NCBI RefSeq assembly: GCF_003194565.2
Contig: NZ_QICH01000001.1
Span: 124,001 to 188,000 of the forward strand
Direction: 5' to 3'
DNA: 64,000 nt
From: Kangiella spongicola
GTDB taxonomy: Bacteria; Pseudomonadota; Gammaproteobacteria; Enterobacterales; Kangiellaceae
Below, in pieces: positions 20,662-30,547 of this stretch. The translations under genes were made by a program, and so were the position numbers. The notes below the pieces were generated by a model. That model worked only from the letters and a program-made list of their open reading frames with translations, did no database searches and had not been told where the DNA came from. The first letter of the stretch is position 1. Every line of letters starts with the position of its first letter.

Positions 20662-20925
20662 TCATGAACGATAGAACCACTTTTCTAATTCTTCAAAAGT
20701 AAATGGCCAGAATAACTTTTCATTAGTTGTTCTATTTTTTAATACAGGAATTGTTGTACGATATTCTTCTAAAATTTTTTCGTCATCAATAATATCGAAA
20801 GCAATTACTTCATGAGTTTTCGTTAAATTTTTTTTCTCGTTTAAAGCAAAAATCATCGCTTCAACTTGCTCACACAAATGACAACCAAAAGTTGTATATA
20901 AAATTATTTCTTCTCTATTTGGCAT
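20662..20925 (-). CDS. Glutaredoxin-like protein
   Basis: An 87-residue single-domain thioredoxin-fold protein. The N-terminal strand and active site read IILYTTFGCHLCEQ, with a CxxC redox pair, followed by VIAFDIIDDEKILEEY and the cis-proline region TTIPVL. This pattern fits the small glutaredoxin-like family often found as single genes in proteobacteria, with presumed thiol-disulfide activity in the cytoplasm. It is transcribed alone, divergent from the histone-like gene. Codons are noticeably more AT-rich (many AAA, ATT, GAA) than in neighbouring genes. The partner protein is unknown. Confidence 0.82.
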   Translation of the reverse strand: MPNREEIILYTTFGCHLCEQVEAMIFALNEKKNLTKTHEVIAFDIIDDEKILEEYRTTIPVLKNRTTNEKLFWPFTFEELEKWFYRS

Positions 20926-20985
20926 ACTTTTTTAAGAAAAACATAGAAAAAGACATCAATAAGCTCACTTTATCATAATTAGTAT

Positions 20986-21014
20986 TTAACATTACAAAAT
21001 TCTTTCCGTATAAT
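20986..21014 (+). promoter_or_regulatory. Strong sigma70-type promoter of the histone-like gene
   Basis: TTAACA (20986-20991), a 17-bp spacer and a perfect TATAAT (21009-21014). The histone-like ATG follows 51 bp later with AGGGG as the ribosome-binding site. It is the best consensus promoter seen in the window, suggesting high expression. Confidence 0.72.
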
Positions 21015-21065
21015 TTGATTGAAATTTAACCAAAAACATCACACGACCAAATAGGGGAAACAACC

Positions 21066-21743
21066 ATGGCTAGAAAACCAAGCAAGTCTTCTGCTACGAA
21101 ATCGAAGTCATCAAAGGCTCCAACTTTGAAGCAACTCGAAGCCGCCGCTAACAAAGCAAACACAGCAGCAAAAAAAGCTCGTGAAGCTGCTAAAAAAGCA
21201 AACGAGAAAGCTAAAGCCGCTGCTAAAAAAGCAAAGGATAAAGCGAACAAAACAAACAAAGCTGCTGCAAAGAAAGCGAAAGATGCAGCACGCAAAGCAA
21301 AAACTTTGGTCAACCAAGCCGCTAAAGCTCAAGAAAAAGCTAAAACGGCTCTAGCCGATGGTAAAGCAGCAGCTAGAAAGCAAGCCGCTTTAGAAAAAGC
21401 CATTGCTAAATTCGAAAAAGATTGGAACGCTAAAGAAGAGAAGAAAGCGAAAGAAGCAGAGAAGAAGCGTATCGCACGTGAAAAAGCTGCTGCTAAAAAA
21501 GCTGCCGCTAAAAAGAAAGCCGCAGAGAAAAAGAAGAAGGCTAAAGCAGCTGCCAAGAAAAAAGCACCTGCTAAGAAAAAAGTAGCAACTAAAAAAGCTC
21601 CGGCTAAGAAAAAGGCTCCTGCTAAGAAAAAAGCACCAGCCAAAAAGAAAGCCCCAGCTAAGAAAAAGGCTCCTGCTAAGAAAAAAGCAGCAACCAAAAA
21701 GAAAGCTCCTGCGAAGAAACGTGTAACTCCTAAAAAGAAATAA
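21066..21743 (+). CDS. Lysine/alanine-rich histone-H1-like DNA-binding protein (AlgP-like)
   Basis: A 225-residue, extremely basic, low-complexity protein composed mostly of Lys and Ala. The first half is alpha-helical Ala/Lys repeats (AAKKAREAAKKANEKAKAAA-type). The second half is a run of about ten PAKKKA-type pentapeptides or close variants. Such proteins resemble the C-terminal tail of eukaryotic histone H1 and Pseudomonas AlgP/AlgR3, which bind DNA non-specifically and may organise the nucleoid. A strong promoter, good ribosome-binding site and terminator indicate a well-expressed single gene. Because composition dominates, homology cannot be proven from sequence alone, and the repeat number may vary between strains. 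Confidence 0.8.
   Translation: MARKPSKSSATKSKSSKAPTLKQLEAAANKANTAAKKAREAAKKANEKAKAAAKKAKDKANKTNKAAAKKAKDAARKAKTLVNQAAKAQEKAKTALADGKAAARKQAALEKAIAKFEKDWNAKEEKKAKEAEKKRIAREKAAAKKAAAKKKAAEKKKKAKAAAKKKAPAKKKVATKKAPAKKKAPAKKKAPAKKKAPAKKKAPAKKKAATKKKAPAKKRVTPKKK
21562..21735 (+). repeat. Coding tandem repeats (PAKKKA units) in the histone-like gene
   Basis: About ten 15-bp units of the form GCTAAGAAAAAAGCX/GCTCCT, with synonymous variation, encode PAKKKA or TKKKA-type pentapeptides. A tract like this is prone to slippage, so copy-number variation is expected. Confidence 0.75.
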
Positions 21744-21771
21744 ACGAATTTTAGGTACTACATAAACGTCA

Positions 21772-21800
21772 AAAGCCCAGTATTTACTGGGCTTTGTTTT
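21772..21800. terminator. Bidirectional terminator histone-like gene / rlmL
   Basis: A perfect 10-bp stem AAAGCCCAGT / ACTGGGCTTT with loop ATTT, then GTTTT. It overlaps the rlmL stop codon (21799-21801) and serves both convergent genes. Confidence 0.82.
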
Positions 21801-23958
21801 ATTCCTTATGCTGAATTAACCAACATCGATGATGGTTTTTACTCATCTTAAAGTCTGGTGGAAGTGTTTTACCCGTAATTTCATGGATTACAAACTTCTC
21901 TTTAAGCGACTCTTCCAATACAAACCTCTTAAAGTTATTCGAGAAATAGAGCTTACCACCCTGCTTTAAAAGGCTCATTGTTAGGTTGATTAGGTCTTTT
22001 TGATCTCTTTGTACATCAAAAGTGTCTTCCATACGCTTAGAGTTGGAAAAAGTTGGCGGATCCAAGAAGATCAAGTCGTACTGTTTGTCACCTTTATTTT
22101 CCTCTAACCACTGCATACAGTCTGACTGAACGAAAGAGTGACCATAGGGTGAGATACCATTCAAACTAAAGTTCTTCTTAGCCCAATTAATATAGGTATT
22201 GGACATATCCACGGTGGTTGTCTTAGCGCCGCCCATTGCTGCGTATACGCTAACAGAGCCCGTGTACGCAAATAGATTAAGGAATCTTTTACCTTCAGCC
22301 TCGTTAAAAATCATTTTACGAGTTTTGCGGTGATCTAAGAATAACCCCGTATCGAGATACTGCTTCAAGTTCACTTGGAATTTAAAGCCGTTCTCTTCAA
22401 CCACTTTAAAGTCGTCCTCAGCAGTCTGCTGCTTGGTGTATTGCTGCTTACCCTTTTGTCTTAAACGCTGCTTTAAATGAATATCGGCTTCTGGAATATC
22501 CATCAAGCCAGACGTCACGCGCACGATTTCTTGCAGACGTTTACGGCTGGTTTTCTCTGGCACTTCTTTCGGTGGCATATACTCTTGGATATGCACATCA
22601 TCACCATACACATCTATCGCAGCTGAGTACTCTGGCAAATCAGCATCATACAGACGATAACAGGTTACATCATTCTGCTTTAAATAGGACTTCAAGCGTT
22701 GCAGATTCTTGCGCATACGGTTTTTTAACATTTCCGCGCCTTCTGACAAGCCTTTTTCCCAGTTTGGATTAACTTTCGTTGGATCGAACGGCGTATAATA
22801 ATTCTCTTTAGTGACCTCAAATAAATATAATTTGCAGTCTAAAGCACCATTCTTAAATTTGTATTGCTTATGAGAGCGCAGACCAACCGCTTTAGCAAAC
22901 TGATCTTCGGTTGTAATAAATGCAGCATGCCAACCATTACAGCGCTTCTTGATATAATCGCCAAAATCACGATAAAGCTGAGTAACTTCTTCTTCCTCGC
23001 CTAATCGTTCAGCATAAGGTGGGTTTGAAAGTAGTAATCCTTTCTCGCTGATATTCTCTGCCTTTGGATGGCGAATATCCTGCTCTTCTATCTCAATGAA
23101 CTCCGCTAAGCCACTCGCACGGCAATTTTCTTCCGCTAAGGGTAAGCTTCGACGGTAGCTATCACTGCCATAAAAGCGATTTGTGAGCTTTTCACGCCCT
23201 TTTTCAGCCTCAGCCTTAGCTTCATTTAATATGTCTTGCCACAAGGACTCATCGTGCTGCTTCCAGACTAAAAAGGCAAAGTCATGATTGAGCAGTCCTG
23301 GGGCAATGTTTGCCGCCATCATAGCGGCTTCAATCAGCAAGGTGCCACTACCGCACATCGGGTCGTGAAAGTCGTAACCCTGTTGCGATAACTCAGGCCA
23401 ACCGGCACGAATAAGAAGCGCTGCGGCTAAATTTTCTTTAATCGGTGCGCGACCACCCTCTTCCCTGTAACCGCGTTGGTTCAAGCCATGCCCACAAAGA
23501 TCGATACCGACTTTAAGCTGGCTGCCATTCACCACAACGTGAACACGGTAGTCTGGGTTTTCTTTGTCAATCGACGGGCGTTTTTCGTAGCGCTCGTTGT
23601 AATAGTCAACAATAGCGTCTTTAGTTTTTTGTCCACCGAACCCAGAGTGACGAATATGCTTGTTCTTACGAGCAACACAACTTACGACAAAGGTTTGATT
23701 GAGATCAAAATGCCAACTCCATTCGATACGATTAATCTTTTCATACATCTCATCAACCGTTTCAAAGTTGTCTTCTAACAAGCAGAGGTAGACTCGATTC
23801 GCTAAACGGGAGCGTAAGCAAGCCTTGTAGGCTACAGCTAGATCGCCTTCGAAGGAAACATGTGTCGGGTGTTCTTTAATCTCGCTAGCTCCGAAAGTGG
23901 CAAGCTCAGTGGCCAATAACGGCTCGACGCCTTTCGGGCAAATTGCGTAAAATTGCAT
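21799..23958 (-). CDS. rlmL: Bifunctional 23S rRNA methyltransferase RlmKL
   Basis: Fused enzyme that makes m2G2445 and m7G2069 in 23S rRNA. In the 719-residue protein, the THUMP RNA-binding region is at about 45-155. The RlmL methyltransferase domain is at about 160-385, with DPMCGSGTLLIEAAMMAANI and the catalytic SNPPYAERLG. The RlmK Rossmann domain is C-terminal (FLNLFAYTGSVSVYAA, FLDPPTFSNSKRM). E. coli RlmL has 702 residues and the same order. It lies 27 nt downstream of pyrD on the same strand and is probably cotranscribed. Confidence 0.96.
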   Translation of the reverse strand: MQFYAICPKGVEPLLATELATFGASEIKEHPTHVSFEGDLAVAYKACLRSRLANRVYLCLLEDNFETVDEMYEKINRIEWSWHFDLNQTFVVSCVARKNKHIRHSGFGGQKTKDAIVDYYNERYEKRPSIDKENPDYRVHVVVNGSQLKVGIDLCGHGLNQRGYREEGGRAPIKENLAAALLIRAGWPELSQQGYDFHDPMCGSGTLLIEAAMMAANIAPGLLNHDFAFLVWKQHDESLWQDILNEAKAEAEKGREKLTNRFYGSDSYRRSLPLAEENCRASGLAEFIEIEEQDIRHPKAENISEKGLLLSNPPYAERLGEEEEVTQLYRDFGDYIKKRCNGWHAAFITTEDQFAKAVGLRSHKQYKFKNGALDCKLYLFEVTKENYYTPFDPTKVNPNWEKGLSEGAEMLKNRMRKNLQRLKSYLKQNDVTCYRLYDADLPEYSAAIDVYGDDVHIQEYMPPKEVPEKTSRKRLQEIVRVTSGLMDIPEADIHLKQRLRQKGKQQYTKQQTAEDDFKVVEENGFKFQVNLKQYLDTGLFLDHRKTRKMIFNEAEGKRFLNLFAYTGSVSVYAAMGGAKTTTVDMSNTYINWAKKNFSLNGISPYGHSFVQSDCMQWLEENKGDKQYDLIFLDPPTFSNSKRMEDTFDVQRDQKDLINLTMSLLKQGGKLYFSNNFKRFVLEESLKEKFVIHEITGKTLPPDFKMSKNHHRCWLIQHKE

Positions 23959-23985
23959 AATGATTCTCTATATAACCGTAGCTTC

Positions 23986-25008
23986 TCAGCTAGCGTTCTT
24001 TTTAATGCCTAATGCGGCATCATGAATTAATTTGGGGCCTTCATAAATAAAGCCAGAATATACTTGGACTAAACTCGCACCCGCTTCTATTTTTTCCACA
24101 GCCGTTTCGGCATTGTGAATTCCACCGACACCGATAACTGGGATCTTGTGGTTCATAGCCTCAACCAAATTTTTAATCACTTTAGTGGACTGGGTTGCGA
24201 GAGGTTTGCCACTTAAGCCACCCTGCTCATCAGCATTCTTCATGCCTTCAACCTGGCTACGATCAAACGTCGTGTTTGTAGCAATAACGCCGTCCATCTC
24301 AAACTGCGTAAAGGTTTCAGCTAACTCCTGTATATTATCATTGGATAAATCAGGGGCAATCTTAATCGCTAATGGCTTGTAGACTCCATACTCCTGGCTC
24401 AACTGAACTTGCTTTTCTTTTAAGCTACCAAGGAGAGACTTTAAAGTTTCACCAAACTGCAAATCACGTAAACCCGGTGTATTTGGCGACGAGATATTCA
24501 CCACCATATAATCGGCTTTGGCATAGATTTTTTCCATGCCTATTAAGTAATCATCAACCGCCTTTTCGACCGGAGTATCAAAGTTCTTGCCAATGTTTAT
24601 TCCTAAGACACCACTGTATTCAGCTTGATTAACGTTCTCCAATAACTGTGCAACACCATCGTTGTTAAAGCCCATGCGGTTAACAATCGCTTCAGCTTCT
24701 TTAATACGGAACAATCGTGGCTTCGGGTTTCCTGGCTGTGGTCTTGGTGTGACTGTACCAACTTCTACGAAACCAAACCCAAGGCTTCCTAAGGCATCAA
24801 CATATTCACCGTTCTTGTCTAAACCTGCTGCTAAGCCCACTCGGTTTGCAAACTTAATCCCCATCACTTCAACCGGATCGCTAACCATCGGCTTTGCCAA
24901 CAATCCGCTTAGTTTTAGCTTGTTGGCTAAGTTTAAAGAGTTTAACGATAAGTGGTGCGAGCGCTCAGCGTCGAGCTGGAATAGAATAGAACGAAGTAAC
25001 GAATACAT
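23986..25008 (-). CDS. pyrD: Dihydroorotate dehydrogenase (quinone), class 2
   Basis: Membrane-associated FMN enzyme of pyrimidine synthesis that oxidises dihydroorotate to orotate and passes electrons to ubiquinone. The 340-residue protein has the class 2 N-terminal quinone-tunnel helices (MYSLLRSILFQLDAERSHHL). FMN-barrel motifs are AAGLDKNGEYVDALGSLGFG, EVGTVTPRPQPGN, VNISSPNTPGLRDLQ with the class 2 catalytic Ser, and GVGGIHNAETA. It is followed by rlmL. Upstream lies a perfect 16-bp inverted repeat that may influence its expression. Confidence 0.97.
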   Translation of the reverse strand: MYSLLRSILFQLDAERSHHLSLNSLNLANKLKLSGLLAKPMVSDPVEVMGIKFANRVGLAAGLDKNGEYVDALGSLGFGFVEVGTVTPRPQPGNPKPRLFRIKEAEAIVNRMGFNNDGVAQLLENVNQAEYSGVLGINIGKNFDTPVEKAVDDYLIGMEKIYAKADYMVVNISSPNTPGLRDLQFGETLKSLLGSLKEKQVQLSQEYGVYKPLAIKIAPDLSNDNIQELAETFTQFEMDGVIATNTTFDRSQVEGMKNADEQGGLSGKPLATQSTKVIKNLVEAMNHKIPVIGVGGIHNAETAVEKIEAGASLVQVYSGFIYEGPKLIHDAALGIKKNAS

Positions 25009-25083
25009 TTTTTACCCAGGAATGACTGTCAATTACAGAAAGGATTGCCGTTATATCGTCACGAGCGATAGCAAGACGCGGCG

Positions 25084-25141
25084 AAATCCACTTTATAATA
25101 CGGAGTTTACACTAGTAATCGAGTAATTATAAAGTGGATTT
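25084..25141. repeat. Perfect 16-bp inverted repeat between topA and pyrD
   Basis: AAATCCACTTTATAAT (25084-25099) and ATTATAAAGTGGATTT (25126-25141) are exact reverse complements separated by 26 bp. Each arm ends in TATAAT at its inner edge, so two converging -10-like hexamers face each other. No target-site duplication is obvious. It lies 75 bp upstream of pyrD and 49 bp after topA. Confidence 0.9.
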
Positions 25142-25190
25142 GAACAAAGTATTCCCTAGTATGGAGGGAAAGCGCAGTAGATATAACCAG

Positions 25191-27818
25191 TTATTCTTTT
25201 TCCTGCCACTTACCATTCTTATAAAAAGCAGCCCAACCACTCGCTTTGCCGTCTTCTTTAACTCCAGCCACATACTGCTCTTTAGTCTTACGGCTGAATT
25301 TAACGAAAGTACGGTTACCATCAGGATCTTCCGTTGGCGCTTTGGCTAAAAACTTATACTTCGGATCAAGTTGATCGGCGACTAGCTTTACCTCATCAAC
25401 CGCCGGAGCCCGAGTTTCACGGTTTTTAGGGAACTTGCTTGCTGCTAGGAAAATACCTGCCGCGCCATCACGCAAGACATAGTGGTCGTCCACTTTGTCA
25501 CACTTCAAATCAGGCATTGGGATCGGATCGGCCTTTGGTGGCGCAGGTTCGCCATTCTTTAAGAGCTTGCGCGTGTTTTTACAGTCTTCGTTAGTACAGC
25601 CGAAATACTTACCAAAACGGCCTGTTTTAAGCTGCATTTCACTACCGCACTTATCGCAGTCTAGAACAGGACCATCGTAACCTTTGATTTTGTACTCGCC
25701 TTTCTCGACTTCGTAACCATCACAATCAGGGTTGTTACCACAGATAAACAACTTGGTTTGTTCATCCACCAAATAATCGTCCATGGTTGAATTACACTTA
25801 GGGCAACGCTTACGGCTGTGTAAATAACGAGCTTCTTCGTCTTCGTCAGCAGCCACAAATTCGTCACCTGGGATCAGGTTCACTGTGTGCTTACAACGTT
25901 CTTTTGGCGGTAGAGAATAGCCCGTACAACCTAAGAATACGCCTGTGCTAGCGTTTCGAATGGCGAGATTATGCTCTCCACACTTTTCACACTGTAACTC
26001 TGTTTCTACAGCTTCATTACGTCGCATGCCGCCTTCGTCTTGCGACTGATCCGCTTTCGCTAACTGCTCTGAGAACTCCTGATAGAACTCATCAAGCGTG
26101 ATTCGCCAGTCGGCACGCCCTTTTGCAATCTCATCGAGATGCTTCTCCATGGTTGCAGTAAAAGAATAGTCCAATAGGTCGTCAAAGCTCTCGACTAAGC
26201 GGTCGGTAACGATCTCACCCATCTTTTGAGCATAGAAACGCTTATTTTCTAGGCGAACATAGCCGCGATCTTGAATCGTTGAAATAATCGACGCATAAGT
26301 CGAAGGTCGTCCAATACCACGTTTTTCCAACTCTTTAACCAAGGCAGCTTCTGAGAAGCGCGCAGGCGGTTTGGTGAAGTGTTGTTTTGGATCGAGCTTT
26401 TGCAACTTAAGCTCTTCGCCTTCTTTGACGTTTGGTAACTCTTGATCTTCTTTACTACGGCTTTGCATTGGCTGTACTTTCGTCCAACCATCAAATCTCA
26501 TAACACGACCACGAGCTCTAAGCTCGTAATCACCAGCGGCAATTTTTAAACTGGTCACATCGAACTCAGCTGGCATCATTTGGCAGGCCACGAACTGGCG
26601 CCAAATTAATTCATATAGACGCTCAGCGTCTTTTTCCATGTTCTTTAGTTGTGTCACACGAACATTAACATCCGATGGACGGATAGCTTCGTGCGCCTCT
26701 TGTGCGCCTTCCTTGCTCGAATAAACATTCGGATCTTTAGGAAGGTACTTTGCACCATAGCTGTCTTTGATGTGATCACGACAGGCAGAAACGGCGTCGG
26801 CACTTAAGTTCATAGAGTCGGTACGCATATAGGTAATGTAACCCGCTTCGTACAAACGTTGCGCCATCATCATGGTTTTCTTGACGCCATACCCTAAGCG
26901 CGTGCTCGCTGCTTGTTGCAGTGTCGAGGTAATAAAAGGCTTTGGTGCTTTACTTTTTTGTGGCTTATCTTCTCGCGAGGATACGCTGTATTTGTGTTTT
27001 TTAAGCTCAGCTAAAGCTGCGTTTGTGTCCGCTTCGTTAGTCGGCTTAAAAGTTTTACCCTGATGTTTACTGACCATCAAACGCAAGTCTTCATTGCTTT
27101 GCGTTAGCGTATCGGCATGCACATCCCAGTATTCTTCAGGGATAAAGGCACGAATCTCACGTTCGCGCTCGACCAGCAATCTAACCGCAACAGACTGCAC
27201 ACGCCCCGCGGATAAACCACGAGAAATTTTGCGCCATAATAAGGGCGACACCATAAATCCAACCACGCGATCTAGGAATCGACGCGCCTGTTGGGCGTGG
27301 ACATAGTTCATATCCAAATTGCCCGGCTTTTTAAAAGCTTCTTGAATCGCTTTTTTAGTAATTTCGTTAAAGATAACGCGTTTAAAGCGACTATCATCAC
27401 CACCTAAGGACTCACGAAGATGCCAAGCGATGGCCTCTCCTTCTCTATCCAAATCCGTTGCGAGATAAATTTCGTCAGCATCTTTAGCTAACTTTTTTAA
27501 TTCGTTTAGTACTTTCTCCTTGCCTGGAAGCACTTCATAAGTTGCATCCCAACCTGCTTCTGGGTTAATCCCCATGCGATCGAACAAGGCTTTTTTCTCT
27601 TTACGAGCCTTGTGCTTAATCTTTTCTTCGGGCGATAGCTTTCGTGTCTCGGCAGCTTTTCGGGCACGCTCTTTTGCATCAACCGGTTTCTTTTTTCCGC
27701 CAGTCGGCAAGTCACGGATATGGCCAACACTGGACTTAACCACGAAATCATTACCAAGATATTTATTAATGGTTTTCGCCTTCGCTGGCGACTCCACTAT
27801 CACTAAGGATTTTCCCAT
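25191..27818 (-). CDS. topA: DNA topoisomerase I
   Basis: Type IA topoisomerase that relaxes negative supercoils behind RNA polymerase. The 875-residue protein starts with the Toprim domain ([18 protein letters not shown]; later [14 protein letters not shown] with the metal-binding acidic residues). The gate domain carries the catalytic tyrosine in [15 protein letters not shown]. Three C4 zinc ribbons follow near residues 600-740 (CEKCG...C, CPKCN...C, CDKCG...C). A basic C-terminal region without cysteines ends the protein. Length and order match E. coli TopA (865). A lysine-rich insertion lies near residues 45-75 ([20 protein letters not shown]). Confidence 0.97.
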   Translation of the reverse strand: MGKSLVIVESPAKAKTINKYLGNDFVVKSSVGHIRDLPTGGKKKPVDAKERARKAAETRKLSPEEKIKHKARKEKKALFDRMGINPEAGWDATYEVLPGKEKVLNELKKLAKDADEIYLATDLDREGEAIAWHLRESLGGDDSRFKRVIFNEITKKAIQEAFKKPGNLDMNYVHAQQARRFLDRVVGFMVSPLLWRKISRGLSAGRVQSVAVRLLVEREREIRAFIPEEYWDVHADTLTQSNEDLRLMVSKHQGKTFKPTNEADTNAALAELKKHKYSVSSREDKPQKSKAPKPFITSTLQQAASTRLGYGVKKTMMMAQRLYEAGYITYMRTDSMNLSADAVSACRDHIKDSYGAKYLPKDPNVYSSKEGAQEAHEAIRPSDVNVRVTQLKNMEKDAERLYELIWRQFVACQMMPAEFDVTSLKIAAGDYELRARGRVMRFDGWTKVQPMQSRSKEDQELPNVKEGEELKLQKLDPKQHFTKPPARFSEAALVKELEKRGIGRPSTYASIISTIQDRGYVRLENKRFYAQKMGEIVTDRLVESFDDLLDYSFTATMEKHLDEIAKGRADWRITLDEFYQEFSEQLAKADQSQDEGGMRRNEAVETELQCEKCGEHNLAIRNASTGVFLGCTGYSLPPKERCKHTVNLIPGDEFVAADEDEEARYLHSRKRCPKCNSTMDDYLVDEQTKLFICGNNPDCDGYEVEKGEYKIKGYDGPVLDCDKCGSEMQLKTGRFGKYFGCTNEDCKNTRKLLKNGEPAPPKADPIPMPDLKCDKVDDHYVLRDGAAGIFLAASKFPKNRETRAPAVDEVKLVADQLDPKYKFLAKAPTEDPDGNRTFVKFSRKTKEQYVAGVKEDGKASGWAAFYKNGKWQEKE

Positions 27819-28055
27819 AATAGAATTTTCTACTTAAAATCAGTAAGTTACACAAACCAAGTTAATAACTAGCCATCAAAAACTAAGATAACCCAGTATT
27901 AAATATGCAAAAAACAGGGCAACTGCAAAGGGGCTGACCTGTCTATCCTTTTTTATTAATAACAATCAAAGACGGTCAATGTCTACCTTTATTTTACTTT
28001 AGACCATCTTTTATGAACCCGCTCATTAGGTTTTGAGCGGGCTAAAGAGTACTTT
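27819..28055. other. Intergenic stretch topA-ybbP with a hairpin
   Basis: A 237-bp AT-rich gap. The only clear structure is CCCGCTCA (28018-28025) pairing with TGAGCGGG (28034-28041) around an 8-nt loop, just after the ybbP stop. The bases after it on the minus strand (TTCATAAAA) are only weakly U-rich, so it is a possible but imperfect terminator for ybbAP. The topA promoter should lie here, but no clear hexamers stand out. Confidence 0.5.
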
Positions 28056-30545
28056 TTATAATTCTCTTAAAACTTGATGGGCTGGCTGATTCAAGAGATG
28101 TTTTAACCCCAACCAACCAACGACTCCGATAAAGCTGACGCTAATTAAAGGAACAACTAGCCAGTACCAAGGGTGTAGCACAAGTTCGATATTAAAGGCT
28201 TGTGAATACAGTATATTGACTAGGATTTCACCGCCAATAACACCTAGCACCCCAGAGAATAGTCCCAGCAACGCTAGCTCCGCCAGAATACTCGCTCGAA
28301 TAAATTTCTTCCTCGCACCCAATGCTTTCAATAGTGTGGCTGACAATAAACGCTCTTCGCGGCTCACCTGTAATACCGCGTACAGCACAGCAACTCCGGC
28401 CAACAACACAAAGAGCATAATAAACTCGACCGCCATGGTGACTTGATTCAGGATTGACTGAACCTGCGCCATAATGGCATCGAGCTCGATAATGGTGACC
28501 GTCGGCATCGCTTTCAAGATCTGGTTGAGAACATTTTTATCCTCAAGCGGCAAATAAAAACTAGTGATATAGCTCGCAGGGAATTCATCCAAGGTGCCTG
28601 GTTCAAAAATAATAAAGAAGTTGGGTTGGAAAGAATCCCACTGGATTGAACGAAGGTTAGTGATCTCACCCTCAATTTCTAATCTACCAATGGAAAAAGT
28701 TAAAACATCGCCCAACTCCAAACCTAAACGTTCGGCCAGTTCTTCACCCACAGAAATCTCAGTTCGCCCATCGTCAGCACTGGCTTCAGACCACCACTGT
28801 CCTTTGGTCACTTCGTTCGCTTCTGGAACTTCGGTAGTCCAGGTTAAATTCAGCTCTCGCCTAACCGCTCCAGTGCGCTGCTGATTTTCATCTAGCGCTT
28901 CTTCTAGCGTCATATCATTCAAGCCTACTACACGCCCACGCACCATCGGATATATCCCCTCAGTGCTGACATTGTTTTCTTTGAGTAGGCTCTCTAAAGG
29001 CTCGACTTCTTGTTCTTGGACATTAATTAAAAAGTGGTTTGGTGCATTTTCTGGAAGCTGGCTTTGCCACTCGCTTAGCAATTCACTGCGCAATAGCACC
29101 GTGGATAGCATGATGATAAAAGCCAAGCCAAAAGCGCTGATCTGGCTGATAGTAAAAGCTGGATACTGTTTTAGTTGGCCGACGCCAAAGCGCACAGCCA
29201 ATGAACCACGCTTTCCGAGCCACACGCCAATTTTGAAAATAAACCAAGCGATTAAGCGGATTAACAAATAGGTCACCACCGCCACAGCTAATAAAATACC
29301 CACTAGCAATAGCGAATTACTTTGCCACCACATCAACAGCGCCATGACACCGATTGATAGTAGATAAATAACCCAACTCGACATGGCGCGAGGGAGTAAC
29401 TCTTTACGCAATACCCGTAACGGCGGCACTTTAGCAATTTGTAAAAACGCCGGTAGAGCAAAACCCAACAAAACAACTAGGCCGCTTAAGGCGCCTGTAA
29501 TCACTGGCGCTAAACCAATCCCTACCATGGGTTGTGGCAACACGTCAGAGAATTGATTAATGATCAACGACTGAAGACCAAGCCCTAATGCTAGACCTAG
29601 CCCAGAACCTATCAGGCCAATCATCAATAGTTGCCATAGATAAAGTTTGTGAACCTGCCGAATTTGCATGCCTAAACAACGATAAATCGCCGAGTAGTCG
29701 AAATGACGCTGGCTGTAGCGACCAGCCGCCACCGCAATTGCGACACCCGCCAGCACTACTGAAATTAAACTTGCCAAACGCAAGAACGTTTCTGCACGTG
29801 CAAGCGCCGCCTTAAGAGCAGGCGTGCCTTCTTTTCCGCCGGTGATCCTTTGAGTCGAGTTCTTTTGTTCTTTTAACCATTGTATATAGGGCTCACGAAC
29901 GGCGGGCTCACCTGCAATAAAGAGTGTATGACTGAGGCGACTGCCTTCTTGAACAATGTTCGCTTTCTTAACGTCTTCAAGATTGATTAGAACTTTGGGC
30001 GCAATATTGAACACTTCGCTGGCTTGCCCTGGCGCTGCTACAATAACACCATCAACGGTCAGTTGAATCGAGCCGAAATCAATCTTATCGCCAACTTCAA
30101 CCCCTAAAACGCCTAAAATTCTTGGTTCTAACCAGATAGTTCCAGCCTTCGGTTGCGCTTGTTGCACCACACCTTGAGTAAAAGGTTTCTCGGCTATTTC
30201 GATAGTACCTTTTAAAGGGAATTTACCACCTAATGCCCTGACGCTAACCAGTTGAAAGTTATTACCGCTCGACAACACAGTAGCGAAAGACTGTGAACGC
30301 GTGATATCCAATCCATCGCTTAAGCCTCGCTCAATCCACTCTGGCTCAACCGGTCGTGGTGATTCAAAAGTATAGTCCGCGCCTAAAAACTCGCTGCTTT
30401 GCTCGCCCATGGCTCGATGCACACGATCGGTAATCGAGCCAATAGCTACCATCGCCATCACGGCAATGGTCAAGGCAAATAACAAAACCTTAACTTCGCC
30501 AGCATTCCAGTCGCGGCGGAACGTTCTAAACGCCATTCGCAACAT
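28056..30545 (-). CDS. ybbP: ABC transporter permease, YbbP type
   Basis: Inner-membrane permease of the MacB/FtsX superfamily, partner of YbbA. The 829-residue protein has an N-terminal membrane anchor (FALTIAVMAMVAIGS), a large periplasmic domain and a first FtsX core (about residues 250-380). Middle helices and a second periplasmic domain follow, then a second FtsX core near the C-terminus (FIMLFVLLAGVAVLYAVLQVSREERLL split over two stretches; AILAELALLGLFSGVLGVIGG). This duplicated architecture is typical of YbbP (E. coli 804). It begins 2 nt after ybbA. The transported substrate is unknown; the gene is conserved next to tesA, suggesting lipid or lysophospholipid metabolism. Confidence 0.92.
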   Translation of the reverse strand: MLRMAFRTFRRDWNAGEVKVLLFALTIAVMAMVAIGSITDRVHRAMGEQSSEFLGADYTFESPRPVEPEWIERGLSDGLDITRSQSFATVLSSGNNFQLVSVRALGGKFPLKGTIEIAEKPFTQGVVQQAQPKAGTIWLEPRILGVLGVEVGDKIDFGSIQLTVDGVIVAAPGQASEVFNIAPKVLINLEDVKKANIVQEGSRLSHTLFIAGEPAVREPYIQWLKEQKNSTQRITGGKEGTPALKAALARAETFLRLASLISVVLAGVAIAVAAGRYSQRHFDYSAIYRCLGMQIRQVHKLYLWQLLMIGLIGSGLGLALGLGLQSLIINQFSDVLPQPMVGIGLAPVITGALSGLVVLLGFALPAFLQIAKVPPLRVLRKELLPRAMSSWVIYLLSIGVMALLMWWQSNSLLLVGILLAVAVVTYLLIRLIAWFIFKIGVWLGKRGSLAVRFGVGQLKQYPAFTISQISAFGLAFIIMLSTVLLRSELLSEWQSQLPENAPNHFLINVQEQEVEPLESLLKENNVSTEGIYPMVRGRVVGLNDMTLEEALDENQQRTGAVRRELNLTWTTEVPEANEVTKGQWWSEASADDGRTEISVGEELAERLGLELGDVLTFSIGRLEIEGEITNLRSIQWDSFQPNFFIIFEPGTLDEFPASYITSFYLPLEDKNVLNQILKAMPTVTIIELDAIMAQVQSILNQVTMAVEFIMLFVLLAGVAVLYAVLQVSREERLLSATLLKALGARKKFIRASILAELALLGLFSGVLGVIGGEILVNILYSQAFNIELVLHPWYWLVVPLISVSFIGVVGWLGLKHLLNQPAHQVLREL

Positions 30546-30547
30546 AA

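Noticed and set aside
21066..21743. Antisense frames rich in Phe and Ala opposite the histone-like gene
   Set aside because: They are mirror products of the AAG/GCT codon repeats (CTT/AGC), not genes.
25152..25170. TTCCCT/AGGGAA mini-hairpin after topA
   Set aside because: Only 6 bp with no T tract; too weak to call a terminator.
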